From: Paramacrobiotus richtersi
Lineage: Eukaryota; Tardigrada; Eutardigrada; Parachela; Macrobiotidae
Length of the DNA stretch: 20,990 nucleotides
NCBI GenBank assembly: GCA_034698045.1
Contig: JAQGAU010001166.1
Coordinates: 1-20,990, forward strand
Direction of reading: 5' to 3'
The position numbers and the translations under genes were made by a program. The notes under the pieces were generated by a model. It searched no databases, had not been told where the DNA came from, and saw nothing but the letters and a program-made list of their open reading frames with translations. Positions 1 through 9,021 of this stretch are shown here, piece by piece (position 1 is the stretch's first letter; each line of letters starts with the position of its first letter).

Positions 1-665
1 AGAATTCGTTCTAACATCATTGTTGTCACACTTTGTTTTTGTATTCGTAATCATATAATTTCAGTGAAACTCACAGCCCACTTGCTTTGCAGGTGTTTCC
101 GCAGCTGAAAACGTCGGACATCTCGGATTTCCAAGCATCTGGCTTTCCAGTACAGTTTGGAAAGTAGGTAAATACGGCGCACGACATTGAATCTCAGTGG
201 CACTCATTACACTTGCATACTGCAGTGCAGGGAACTACAAAATCTGTCTGCCTCACGAAACCACTGTGACTTATTTTTGTTATTTAAGAAACGTTCAACC
301 GCAACCATTTGGTTTCACATTTTTCTGTAGCCCTTATGTCTGGAGACGCACCAGAATTCATGGATTTCCCAGTTTTGTGCCAAGCGGAAGAAATACGGCA
401 GAATACGTGTGCTAAAGGTATCGTACATTACTGGAGCTGCAGTCCAATTTGAATTCATCCTAACGTTTGCCTTTTTCTGTATTCATATTCATATATGTTA
501 TTAGTGAAACTAAAATCTATTTACTTCGCAGGCGTTTACTGCAAGTAGCAAGAACTGGCATCTGGGATTTCCAAGCTTCTGGTTTCAGCTACCTGAGTCA
601 TTAGATTTTGAAAGGTAGGTAAATACGGCGCACTGGCTAAATCTCTGTTATAGTCATGAGACCCA
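1..665 (+). repeat. Diverged tandem duplication of an exon with flanks
   Basis: Two direct copies about 449 bases apart, roughly 1-215 and 450-665. Each runs through a shared GAATTC start, a T-rich tract ending in GCAGG (acceptor-like, near 92 and 531), the shared core GGATTTCCAAGC, then a donor-like GTAGGTAAATACGGCGCAC (from 164 and 614). The copies differ by substitutions and small indels, so the duplication is not recent. The second copy has stops in the frame that best fits the first, so at least one may no longer be coding. Confidence 0.6.
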
Positions 666-1352
666 TATACTCTAGTACAGTGACGACAACATTTGCTTAC
701 TCGAAGTAGCAAATCAGTGCATACGGTTCTTATCACAGCCTTATAAATTTCAAAAAGTCTGAATGGTGAGTGCTGAGTTCTAAGTAAAATTGTCATGGTT
801 CCTTGGCTTGCAGGACTGCTTGGCACAAATCTGATAAAAACTAGGAAATCCGCGTTTGATAAGTACGTATTAAAACGCATTGAAGCAAGCTTTGCTGCTA
901 CGTGCACTTTAGATCTGCAAGATCTTTTTCTAGGTTCCGAAAAAGTTCACGGATTTCCCAGACATATCAATAAGCTGCGAAAAGAACCAGGATTTCGTTT
1001 TCAAGGTGCTAAAATTACATGAAAACTTTTAGACGCTTATCCTCGCAACAATTCACTGTACTAGCACGGATATCCGAGTACAATTAAAGACTACTCCAAG
1101 TTTAGCTTGGTGCAAAATTATCTAGCTGACTAAATCGTCGGTGATGCGTGTACATTGTTCTGACTGCATCTACGGTAAGTGGTTATGGCTGCTTGACGAC
1201 TTAATCTGACGTATTCAACGCTGGCTGTGGAATGATTGGTTTCGTTTTCTGTTTGTCTGGAGGTGAAAAATGTTTGTTTTCTGTTTTTAGATTTTAAAAC
1301 ACTCATGGATTTCCAAGAAGTTGATGATCTTGTACAGGATTTCCTGTTGAAG
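93..1352 (+). repeat. Array of five exon-like modules sharing GGATTTCC
   Basis: Five segments have an acceptor-like AG before them, a donor-like GT after them, and a common core near GGATTTCC: 93-163, 331-417, 532-614, 934-1005 and 1291-1352. The third has no open frame compatible with phase 1. Modules 331-417 and 934-1005 can be read in phase 1 at both ends, and 1291-1352 also begins in phase 1, so serial exon duplication in one gene is plausible. The short peptides are not recognised. Exact splicing is inference. Confidence 0.4.
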
Positions 1353-1494
1353 GTAATATCTTAACTTTTCTGAAGTCGTTTGTCATGATCGAACATTAAG
1401 TTGTTTTATATTTAAATAGATCCTGTTCAAGTTCCTTGACGTTCCGACGTTCCTGAGCAAGAAGAGGGAAAACGCCAAGCAGACCATCCAATAA
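1291..1494 (+). CDS. 3' terminal exons of an unrecognised upstream gene
   Basis: Two candidate terminal exons. The first is 1291-1352, after the acceptor CTGTTTTTAG, and ends in AAG before GTAATA. The second is 1420-1494, after TTTAAATAG, and ends in TAA at 1492-1494. The joined reading frame stays open, encoding about 20 then 24 residues with a charged lysine-rich tail (LSKKRENAKQTIQ). The first exon contains the MDFQ version of the repeated module seen further upstream. An AATAAA lies about 180 bases after the stop, which fits a gene end. No family is recognised, and the upstream exons and start are not established. Confidence 0.4.
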
Positions 1495-1594
1495 GCTGTT
1501 TTAGGTTTTCAGAGTCTCGGAATTTCAAAAGGAATTAATTTGTCATGCATCAGATTCATCTTGGATGTCCATGAATATTTACTGGTTATGCTCT

Positions 1595-1636
1595 TTTTTA
1601 ATAATGTTACCTATATTTTTAATAATGTTACCTATA
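1595..1636 (+). repeat. Perfect 21-base tandem duplication
   Basis: The 21-base unit TTTTTAATAATGTTACCTATA occurs twice in a row at 1595-1615 and 1616-1636, in the 3' untranslated stretch of the upstream gene. It looks like a simple local duplication. Confidence 0.9.
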
Positions 1637-1672
1637 TGCTGTGCTAACTGCAAAACCGCCGCGTGTTATATG

Positions 1673-1678
1673 AATAAA
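1673..1678 (+). terminator. Polyadenylation signal AATAAA of the upstream gene
   Basis: A canonical AATAAA lies about 180 bases after the TAA at 1494, on the plus strand. It is the best candidate for the 3' end of the upstream gene and separates it from SMYD-like copy A. Confidence 0.5.
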
Positions 1679-1863
1679 ATCGATCTGGGCAACTAGCATC
1701 CTGTGTCGGTGAATGCGAAGTAAAAGTACAGAAATCTAGTAATTTGATCCACAGTTTTCCTGCAATAAGGAAATGAAACTGCGGGATATCTGCTGGCACT
1801 TTCTGTTAAAAAACACAGAACTTCCAGGAAAAACACCATATATAGATCATAAATTGGCCGTGA

Positions 1864-4622
1864 CGAATCAGCAATAGAATCGACGCTAGCAAAAGCGCGG
1901 GAACCTCGCGAGAATTCTATGGGTTTTTTACGGAAATCCCACACTTATTTACGTACGGGCAGAATTTCTGTGCGTATTGCTTCACGGAGCGCGACGGGCT
2001 TCGGACGTGTTCAAGGTGTAAAGTGCATCGATACTGCGATGCAGATTGTCAGGTGAGAAACAAACATGCGCCACCGCAGAAGCACGCGTAACGGGAACTG
2101 GATCTGTTGAGTAGGCAGCGGACTGGAAAAAGGAACACAAAATGGAATGTGGCATGCTTAGGGGACTAGCAGGTGGCATGGTTGAGGCAGCGATGTTTAA
2201 AGCGAAGGTTCCTGAGGGGCCCGCTGTTGTCGCAGTTGAGGACGCTACGGCGGTGATGCTACTCGTAGCGAAAATCAAACGGAAATTTCAGGTACTAAAT
2301 GAAGATTTCCGTGTGGCGCGTATTGGTTTCGGGTCTTATCATATCCTATAATACAGATTGAGTGTAAAAGAATAACTAGTGTCGATCTACCGGATTGTTA
2401 TTAACTGCATAATGATAATTAGCATAATTACGTCCCACGGGATTGATACGTAAACATCAAACTGCCGTTTGGCTTACGAGAAACATGTATTTAAGACAAT
2501 TGGTACAACAAAAATCCTGAAAGATATCGATCCGAAACTGGTCTCTCAACTGGGAGAAAAATCCGTGAAGAATATCCTATCCTTGTTCCCCTGCCATCCG
2601 GACCCGACAAAGTTTAGCCCATTTTCCGAATGGTACGTCATGCGCGTTTGTTTTTATGTGCATCGTTTTCCTCTCGACATCTTCAGGTTCCCGACGATCC
2701 TTCCCGGATTAGACGAGTCCGATTGGGCAGCGACAGGTCCCAGCAGTTTTTCGGAATGCTGTAGCGTTGTCGAATGGAACGCCTTGCCTGTCGTCCAGTC
2801 GACGACCGACTCGAAATGCAAAGTGGGAGCAGCGCTTTTCCCACAGGCGCCCTACCGCACCATGTCGGCGGTCTGCTGGAACAGCAATGTCAGCCTGGAC
2901 TTCCGGGGACGCAGGCTGTTTGTCCACGCCACAGAGGATATTCCCAATTATCGGGGACTAAAGGATGTATGTGAAATGCAGATCGGGTGTATTTGTACAT
3001 AAGTACCAAGTAGAAATAAGAATATCAACGACGGAATCTGAATTCAGGAAGTGCCTAATGTCCGTTAAACTTCGCTGTCAACTGAGCCATACAAGTTCTC
3101 TTATCGTCTACCACATTTTCCAGATAAAGGTCGAAATAAATTAGGGAAGTCACCAACGGAGTTATAACAGAATTTTGTTATATAGATCGATTCGCCGAGA
3201 AACGTGCGGTGTAAAAGCGTAGAGAATTTTGGTAGCATGGAATCCTCAATGCCGTTTTTGTATGATGACTTGCTGTTTTTCAGCTGCACTACTGTGTGCG
3301 CATCTTGAATCCGTTCTACTTGACGCGGGTGGAACGGGGCCTTGTATTCGCCGACCGGAACGGTTACCAGTGCATCTGTCACAAGTGCTCACCGGAATAT
3401 GTTAGTACTGTGTTTATTGCTGCACCATAGTATCATACGTGTACAAACACATGTTAGTACTTACATCTGAGTAGAAACTTTCTGTGCACTGTAGTGGCAG
3501 TTGTCTCGTACATTTCGCTGTCAAAATTTCATTGCACATACCGGTCTACTGCTTAGGAAGCGGAAATCAATCCCCTGAAATGTACAACGGCTGGCTGTTT
3601 GGAACGTTTACCGAGTGATCAGCGTTCGTTGGCTCCGTGTCCGCGGTGCGGTGTGATCAGTCCTGACCGACTAGAGCAGTTTCGGCGCTTTTCGGACAAG
3701 CATGAACTGATCAGGGAACGAGCCGAGGAGGAGCGGTGGAGCAATGAGGAGAGACTGCGACAGCAGCGTGTGCTCTTGGAGGAGATTGACGCTAGTGGGA
3801 TTTTGTGTGCTGATGCTCATATGCGCTTTGTCTTTGGTTGGGAGTTGGCGAAGGAGTACGTGGAGGAAGGGAAGTATGAGGAGGCGTGGAAGCTACGCCA
3901 GGAACTGGCTGCATGCACGCGGTAAGAAAGTGTTGCGTTAACCAAAATTTATTTGTGTATCACATTGATCTAGGTTGATAACATTAATGAAATTCAGCGG
4001 ATGTTAACATGTAATCAAACTGCAGCTGAGTATAGCTAATCAATGGCTGCAGCAAAGTGTTCCAGTAAAACAACAGAGAAACCAGGTGTCGAAACTGAAA
4101 TTGCATACAACAGTTCGTTAACAAATGCAAGGAAATTGCTGACTCAACAACTGGTTATGTTTCTCAAGATCACTGAGAATGAAAAACTGGGGTTTTTGCA
4201 GTGGAGGTGGATTAGAAAAAAAGTCTACGATTTAAAGAGAAGGCAGTTTATACGTATTAGTAATGTTTTTTTCTAGGCGTATCTTGCCAAAATACCATCT
4301 CCAGCGTGCCGACTACCTGCTGAAGGCTGGCCAGTGCCTGATTGATTACATGGAGGAAGGGTCGACCACAAGTGCCGGACTCGTCCCTACCACCCGCCAG
4401 TCCCCGTTTCTCCGTTTGGCACCCGTGTTCCTGGCCGACCACATGATCTGGATGGGATACTGTAATGAAGCGCGGAATATCTTCGAGAAAGTGTGTGGTC
4501 CAGATTCGCAGCGGGCGAAGGAGACACGGGCGACGATCTGGTGCGTATTACGGCCAGGATGGTGGAAGCGGTGGTTACGGGTCGCTGAGATTCGCTGGCA
4601 GATATGCCGGGAAATCTCTTAA
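1864..4622 (+). CDS. SMYD-like protein, copy A (5' end unresolved)
   Basis: Seven exons on the plus strand: about 1864-2052, 2115-2291, 2496-2632, 2687-2966, 3284-3400, 3557-3921 and 4277-4622, with phases 0,0,2,0,0,2 as in the other copies. Exon 1 carries the first six MYND cysteines (CAYC, CSRC, YCDADC); exon 2 completes the finger with H-x3-C (EHKMEC). Exon 4 is the SET core (EWNALP, GAALFPQAPYR, then SAVCWNSN where NHSC is expected). Exon 5 has the post-SET CICHKC and exon 6 a four-cysteine knuckle plus charged helices. Exon 7 contains IWMGYC, as in copy D, its closest relative. Oddities: the frame is closed by a TGA at 1861-1863 and has no ATG before the MYND finger, and the stretch aligned with the D amino terminus is barely conserved, so the start lies in an unseen exon or the 5' end has decayed. 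The last 30 residues are also unlike D, and a better match (DDLVRITARMVEAVV) lies in another frame. Probably a gene, possibly a recent pseudogene. By family it would act as a lysine methyltransferase-like or scaffold protein. Confidence 0.75.
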
Positions 4623-5561
4623 CAATAAGAGGACCAGATTGTTGTTCGGTGCATTTGCTCTGGTTACCGATGGCAGACATGAGTTAGGACTTGTCGTTCA
4701 TCAGAACGATGGTTCTTTTCCGTATGGCAGTCATATAACTGTTATTCGCTTTCCTTTGCATCAGCATAGGCCATGTACCAGTATTGTTTCGTACTTCCCT
4801 TTGTGCGCAGTTGTTTTGTTTAATTGTATTTTCAGCTTTAATCCAGAAATCGTGCAGATAACTATGTATCACATACACGAAAGAGAGCGTTTCTTCGGGA
4901 AACTCGAATGACTAGATGTATCGACTGCAGAATTTGTCACTTTGTTGCAACAAATTAAAGTACGATTAAACATTATATATCCAAAAAAATTATTCTTCCC
5001 TTGCTTTGTTTTGCAACCATTCAGGGTCTCTCGATAGATCCCGAAAGAGTCGCGGAATACGAATGATGAGATTGATATGGAACGAATATTGACATTTCGC
5101 GTTTATATACAACATACATGTTCACCCCGTGAATTCTGTACCGTAGCGATTTTTTAATTTGTCATGTACATACCCTAGATTTGTCACCTGTTTCCCTGGT
5201 GTCTGCATGATTCTGCTCAATCTTCAATGCGTATCTGCCTTTTTCATCAGCAAATTTGATGACATTTATCGCGCTGCAATGCTGCAACAGTTTCGAAGTT
5301 CTTGTTGTGTTTGTAATTTCAAAACGACGCTTGGCTTGGTGCTACTCATGATTGGTGTGCTAACTGCTAATATCGCCACCCCCCAGTGCAAGTGGCACGC
5401 GATATCTAATCTAAATAACATTTTTGTTTTGCTTGTAAATACCTGTACATTAACATATGAAGCTATTTTAAAATAGCTCGAATTGAACCAAGCATGAATC
5501 CCAAAGATACACGTGTGAACATTAACAACTGCTTTGGAAACAACCCTAGCCCGTTATTTTA
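4623..5561. other. Intergenic region, no supported gene
   Basis: This stretch lies between the end of copy A and the orphan exon 7. An ATTAAA at 4954-4959 on the plus strand could serve as the polyadenylation signal of copy A. The short open frames here show no family signature, and no SMYD exon relic was recognised. Confidence 0.4.
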
Positions 5562-5907
5562 CTAATCGACTTTGCGTGAGTGCTCGGTTGCATCAAAATT
5601 TTGATTTCGCCGAATTGCTTCTCTTAGTTCACGCTTGACACTCTCAGCGACCTTGTAACACTCCCCTGCGTCTCTGGCCCGTTTTGAGTTTTCGCCGTAG
5701 ATCTTCCTGTAGATGTCCCAGACTTCTTTAAAGAACTCAAAACACGGCATTGGATTGTCAAACAAGTCGGTTAACAACAAACGCGCTTCCTGTTTTGTGG
5801 CGGCAACCTTTTCCATATCTCGCAGTTTCTTGACAAATTCTCCAAGACAAAGCTCGGCTTCCATCAGGAACAGGGCGCGGCTAATGTGGTATCGCGGGAA
5901 AATTTCT
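5562..5907 (-). pseudogene. Orphan SMYD-like terminal exon (exon 7)
   Basis: The minus strand reads from an acceptor TATTGTAG at 5908-5915 through 115 codons to TAG at 5562-5564. The start PRYHISRALFLMEAELCLG and the middle EVWDIYRKIYGENS match exon 7 of copies B, C and E, with E closest (VAATK-EAR, FFKE). The exon is fully open and about 12 codons longer than in the other copies, ending in extra charged residues. No minus-strand exon 6 lies upstream; intron similarity to B and E fades by about 5970, where inverted sequence begins. It is probably a stranded fragment. Use as an alternative last exon by another transcript cannot be excluded. Confidence 0.7.
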
Positions 5908-6074
5908 CTACAATATCTTTCGATTACTACCTGCTCGACAGCGGAATCGGAGGCTTCTGACTGACGTCTTAATTTGAAATTATGCGTATTGTTATAAGTA
6001 TTGGCGAACCAACAACAGCCGCGTTCCTAAAATCTTTGCGGTAGCATTCATCATTATTTATAATAGCCAGACCA

Positions 6075-6350
6075 TCGATAAACATGGACAAACAGGCTGT
6101 GCGCGCAACGTCCGGCTGTTACGCTAGGGCGGTTAAAAGTTCAAACGAAGCGGTTGTACCGTACCAACAATACGAAGCGATAAGCAAACCTGGCTGCAGC
6201 AGCTCAGAGGCTTCGTGAACCAACTCGAAACGATCCATATACTTTCCAGACTGAAAGGAGCACCTGAGGAGGCGCAGTATGCCGCGGTCGCATAACTGCG
6301 GGAAAACAAAGTTGCTTCTCGAATCTTGCGGGCGGATGCTCACAGCCGCT
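6075..6350 (+). pseudogene. Inverted, broken SMYD-like exon 6 relic
   Basis: Read on the plus strand, this matches exon 6 of copies B/C/E base by base with many changes: CCGGCTGT near 6112, TTGTACCGT near 6154, and the peptide LQQLRGFVNQLETIH at about 6192-6237 beside family LQQVEGFVNRLDEI. ADAHSRF near 6336 matches family ADAHIRF. A TAA interrupts the frame after AAVA, the zinc-knuckle part is degraded, and similarity stops after RF, so the last third of the exon is missing. It lies on the strand opposite to the adjacent exon 7 and upstream of plus-strand exons 3-4, so exon order is scrambled. Confidence 0.6.
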
Positions 6351-6624
6351 TTCAGTTTAGAAATACAAAAAAAAACTTAAGAACGCATCATGTATATGTG
6401 CATTTATGCCGAGAATTTCAAGACGTTTGGACAAAAAGATAAATTATTTAAGAAGAAAATGTTTTTAAACTTTTCGCCGCTCTTACGCAACAGCCATACG
6501 TACGTTGCGCGGTTTCGGGTTCGCGGCTGCTGTGGTTCCGAAACATGACAGAGGGAATTATCTACCATATGAACGAATAATAATGAGTACAACTAGTACT
6601 GTTGCATTATAGCGCGATGCCCAG

Positions 6625-7099
6625 CCTAATCTTGTTGCACTGGGAACGAAAACAGCGCGCGCAGTTCTGGACTCGCTTCCCAGCTATCTGGGGAACGAAA
6701 AGCTGTACGAAGTAGCCCTGTTATGAGTTTACAATGTAAGACATTCGAAACGGGAAACACTGATTACTTAACCGGTTACGTATGACCAGATATTATTCTC
6801 AGAATCTCATTGCAGGTTTGAAAAACTGGACCATAAACAGTTATTCCCAGTGTACATGTAGTCCATTTAGCTCACAGCTACACTTTGTGGGTTTCCTCAA
6901 ACTCATGGAACACAACGCTTTCCCAATCATGGACCCGGAAACCAAAGAGAAGGTTATCGGAATGGCACTTGTTCCACAGGCACCTTACCGGGCCATGACG
7001 CCGGTCTGCTGGGACAGCAACATCGTCCTGCGCTTCCGCGGACGGAAGTTCGTTATTCACGCTACTGATGATATTCCTCAGTGCACAGGACTGAATGAC
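6625..7099 (+). pseudogene. SMYD-like exons 3-4 fragment with stop and frameshift
   Basis: Exon 3 (about 6625-6735, after the acceptor GCCCAG) encodes LGTKTARAVLDSLPSY, matching LGTKTAREIVDSLPCY of B and E, but has an in-frame TGA at 6724. Exon 4 (6816-7099, after TTGCAG, ending before GTATGT) matches exon 4 of B/E but is 284 instead of 280 bases. A 4-base insertion near 6855 shifts the frame between the KQLFPV and PFSSQ segments. The SET core after it is well kept (NAFPIM, PQAPYRAMTPVCWDSN, FRGRKFVIHATDDI). Exons 1, 2, 5, 6 and 7 are absent downstream or in order on this strand. It is an inverted broken fragment. Confidence 0.8.
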
Positions 7100-7312
7100 G
7101 TATGTTTTATATTGCTTTTTCTTTTGTACTTGTTCTGCGGATATACTACTGCGACGTATTGCGGCAATTACAAATACTAATAATACTTCTAATAGTAATA
7201 CTACTAGAGCTGCTAGCTAGTCAGTTTCCGTGCATTATGTAATCTAATTTTCTCCGGTTGAGAATCAAAGTAAGGCTTACAAGTATATAAGCTGAAGTTT
7301 AATTCCCCTTAC

Positions 7313-7801
7313 CGTCAGTTTTGATGCAATTTTTGACATGAAAATTAAAGGCTGCATTAATCCGCCAAAGCGAACTTCGTTCGTGGAGGTACAGATGCTT
7401 TGAAGCAGAGAGCAATCCATTTTATGCTCCTGTTTCCAGTCCGCCATCTTTTTGGGAAATCGAAAATATTGTATTATGATAAAATCATGTCGTACTAGCA
7501 TCGAGATGCGATTATGCTAATGATCGATGATCGGTGTATGATTTTTTTTAAGTTGTAATTAGTATGTATATAAACTGTACATTGAAGTATACGAACTGGT
7601 AGAAATTCTTACTTGACATTGTGCATCGCAGTATCGATGCAGTTTACATTTTGAGCAGATCCGCAAATCTTGCCGTTCCGTGAAACAGAATGCACAATAT
7701 CGGCTGTATTCATCGCGGCTGGCCAGCGCCCATACCCAGGGATCGCACGAGAGCACCAAATCTCCAGCTGAGAAGGAACGGTGAAGGATCTCGGACGTCA
7801 T
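7313..7801 (-). pseudogene. SMYD-like exons 1-2 fragment (MYND finger), no SET exons
   Basis: Exon 1 is 7801-7613, from ATG to a CAA before GTAAGA, 63 codons. It carries SFSAGDLVLSCDPWVW and a perfect MYND start (CAFC, CSKC, YCDAQC). Exon 2 is 7447-7313, with MADWKQEHKMDC completing the finger and FMSKIASKL at the end, followed by the donor GTAAGG. Both exons are open with good splice sites and are closest to copy B. No exon 3 follows on this strand; instead plus-strand exons 3-4 of another fragment face it. It could in principle make a stand-alone MYND peptide by read-through into the intron, but a fragment left by rearrangement is more likely. Confidence 0.7.
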
Positions 7802-8489
7802 GGTTCGCGCACATTAACGTCTGGCTTAGGTATCAAAGGTTTTCGCTGTTATTACAAGTCTTCTATCGACAAACCGTTTGTGTTGAAAAAACTGGTATAC
7901 AATTAATAGTCCATCCAATTTGCTCACAAAACATTCAGCTAGAACGCTCGTAGCGTTGTGGCTCGGTCAAGCAAAGGTGCTTTTGGTTAACAGTCTACAC
8001 ACGCGCATACAGTAATTGAAGAAATTTTTGCTCCGAGGTAACTTTAAGCACACACAACCGCGTTCTCACGCGTGACCTTGTAAAACACAAAATCAACTCG
8101 TAATCCGCATGTGCATCCTCTTTATCTGAAACCTAAGCAATGGTTTAGTGAGAAAGCGGATGTTTTACTTGAATGTCTGCTGCTCTGTTGCTGCGTGGTA
8201 CTTTTGTACCTTAAAAACTCGTCTGTGTTTTGATCGGTTTTAGTACGTTAATTCAGAAATCATTCGATTCGCGAACAACGCGACGATAATCTCGTAGCGA
8301 AACCTATGCATAACAGCAAGCGGAAACGCTGAGATAAATGCCGATAGATGGTAGATGATAAATGCTGATTGTGAACAGGGTAAACGTACGTTTTTACGTA
8401 CAGGAGAAAGCAGATCGACTTGGTTGTTGTTTCAGCGCTTAAGCACGGAAATAATGCGCGGTAATGTTAATTTGATTTTAGCCACTGTT
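7802..8489. other. Intergenic region, nothing recognised
   Basis: This lies between the start of the exon 1-2 fragment and the duplicated 3' flank of copy B. It shows no clear similarity to the 5' flank of copy B. A weak local repeat GATAAATGC occurs twice near 8333-8365. No supported gene. Confidence 0.3.
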
Positions 8490-9021
8490 CCATCATGTGC
8501 AAACTGGTATAAGCTTTTTATGTAAACTTTGGAATTTTCTCTGTGTCAACGTTGTTTCTGGGAAATTGCCGAAGAAATCATATAATGATCCGGTGCACTA
8601 TTCAACATCGTACGTGTGGCATTCCGCAGCGGAAATCGCTCTTTCTGTGCCGTACGCTGAAGTTCATCTGTCTTTGTACCTCTGGATCTTTATTGTCTTA
8701 CAACGTTTGTGCATCAAGTGATTTTCATAAAACACAATTTCCAGTTGCGCGATTATGAGCTGTACCAAATGAGTAAATGCAAGTGTTCGTACATACAACA
8801 TTTCTTCATCGATATGAGAAAACAAAATTAATATTCAATAAATCATTGTCATGATGACAGTGTAGTATGAACCATGACTTATTTCGCCACAACTTTAGTT
8901 GATTTTACCAGAAATCAGAATTCTCGGTGGCAGGAACGTTTTAGACACGGTTAGACTGGTAACGACAAACTTAAGATTAAATGATACATGTCTCAAATCA
9001 GTAACAGTGAGTAACTGTATG
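8490..9021 (-). repeat. Duplicated 3' flank of SMYD copy B
   Basis: This stretch follows the stop of copy B and matches the 3' flanks of copies C (about 11938-12407) and E (about 18960-19428) in the same relative position. Shared blocks include GTGCGCGATTATGAGCTGTACC-like sequence, TTCATCGAT, TTTCGCCACAACTTT and GATACATGTCTCAAAT. It shows that the duplicated unit extends well past the coding region. Confidence 0.75.
8689..8694 (-). terminator. Candidate polyadenylation signal for copy B
   Basis: TTTATT on the plus strand gives AATAAA on the minus strand, about 330 bases after the copy B stop. The equivalent position in C and E is not a perfect AATAAA, so its use is uncertain. Confidence 0.3.

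Noticed and set aside
2709-2927. Open frame opposite the SET exon of copy A
   Set aside because: It is a shadow of the plus-strand SET exon; the plus-strand frame carries the family motifs and splice sites. The same applies to frames opposite exon 4 of D (16987-17310) and of the 6816 fragment (6878-7060).
4043-4276. 77-codon frame between exons 6 and 7 of copy A
   Set aside because: It lies in intron 6 and runs into the polypyrimidine tract of the exon 7 acceptor; not conserved in D or B.
5159-5476. 105-codon plus-strand open frame with hydrophobic segments
   Set aside because: No motif, no splice support and no counterpart elsewhere in the window; indistinguishable from chance in AT-rich spacer.
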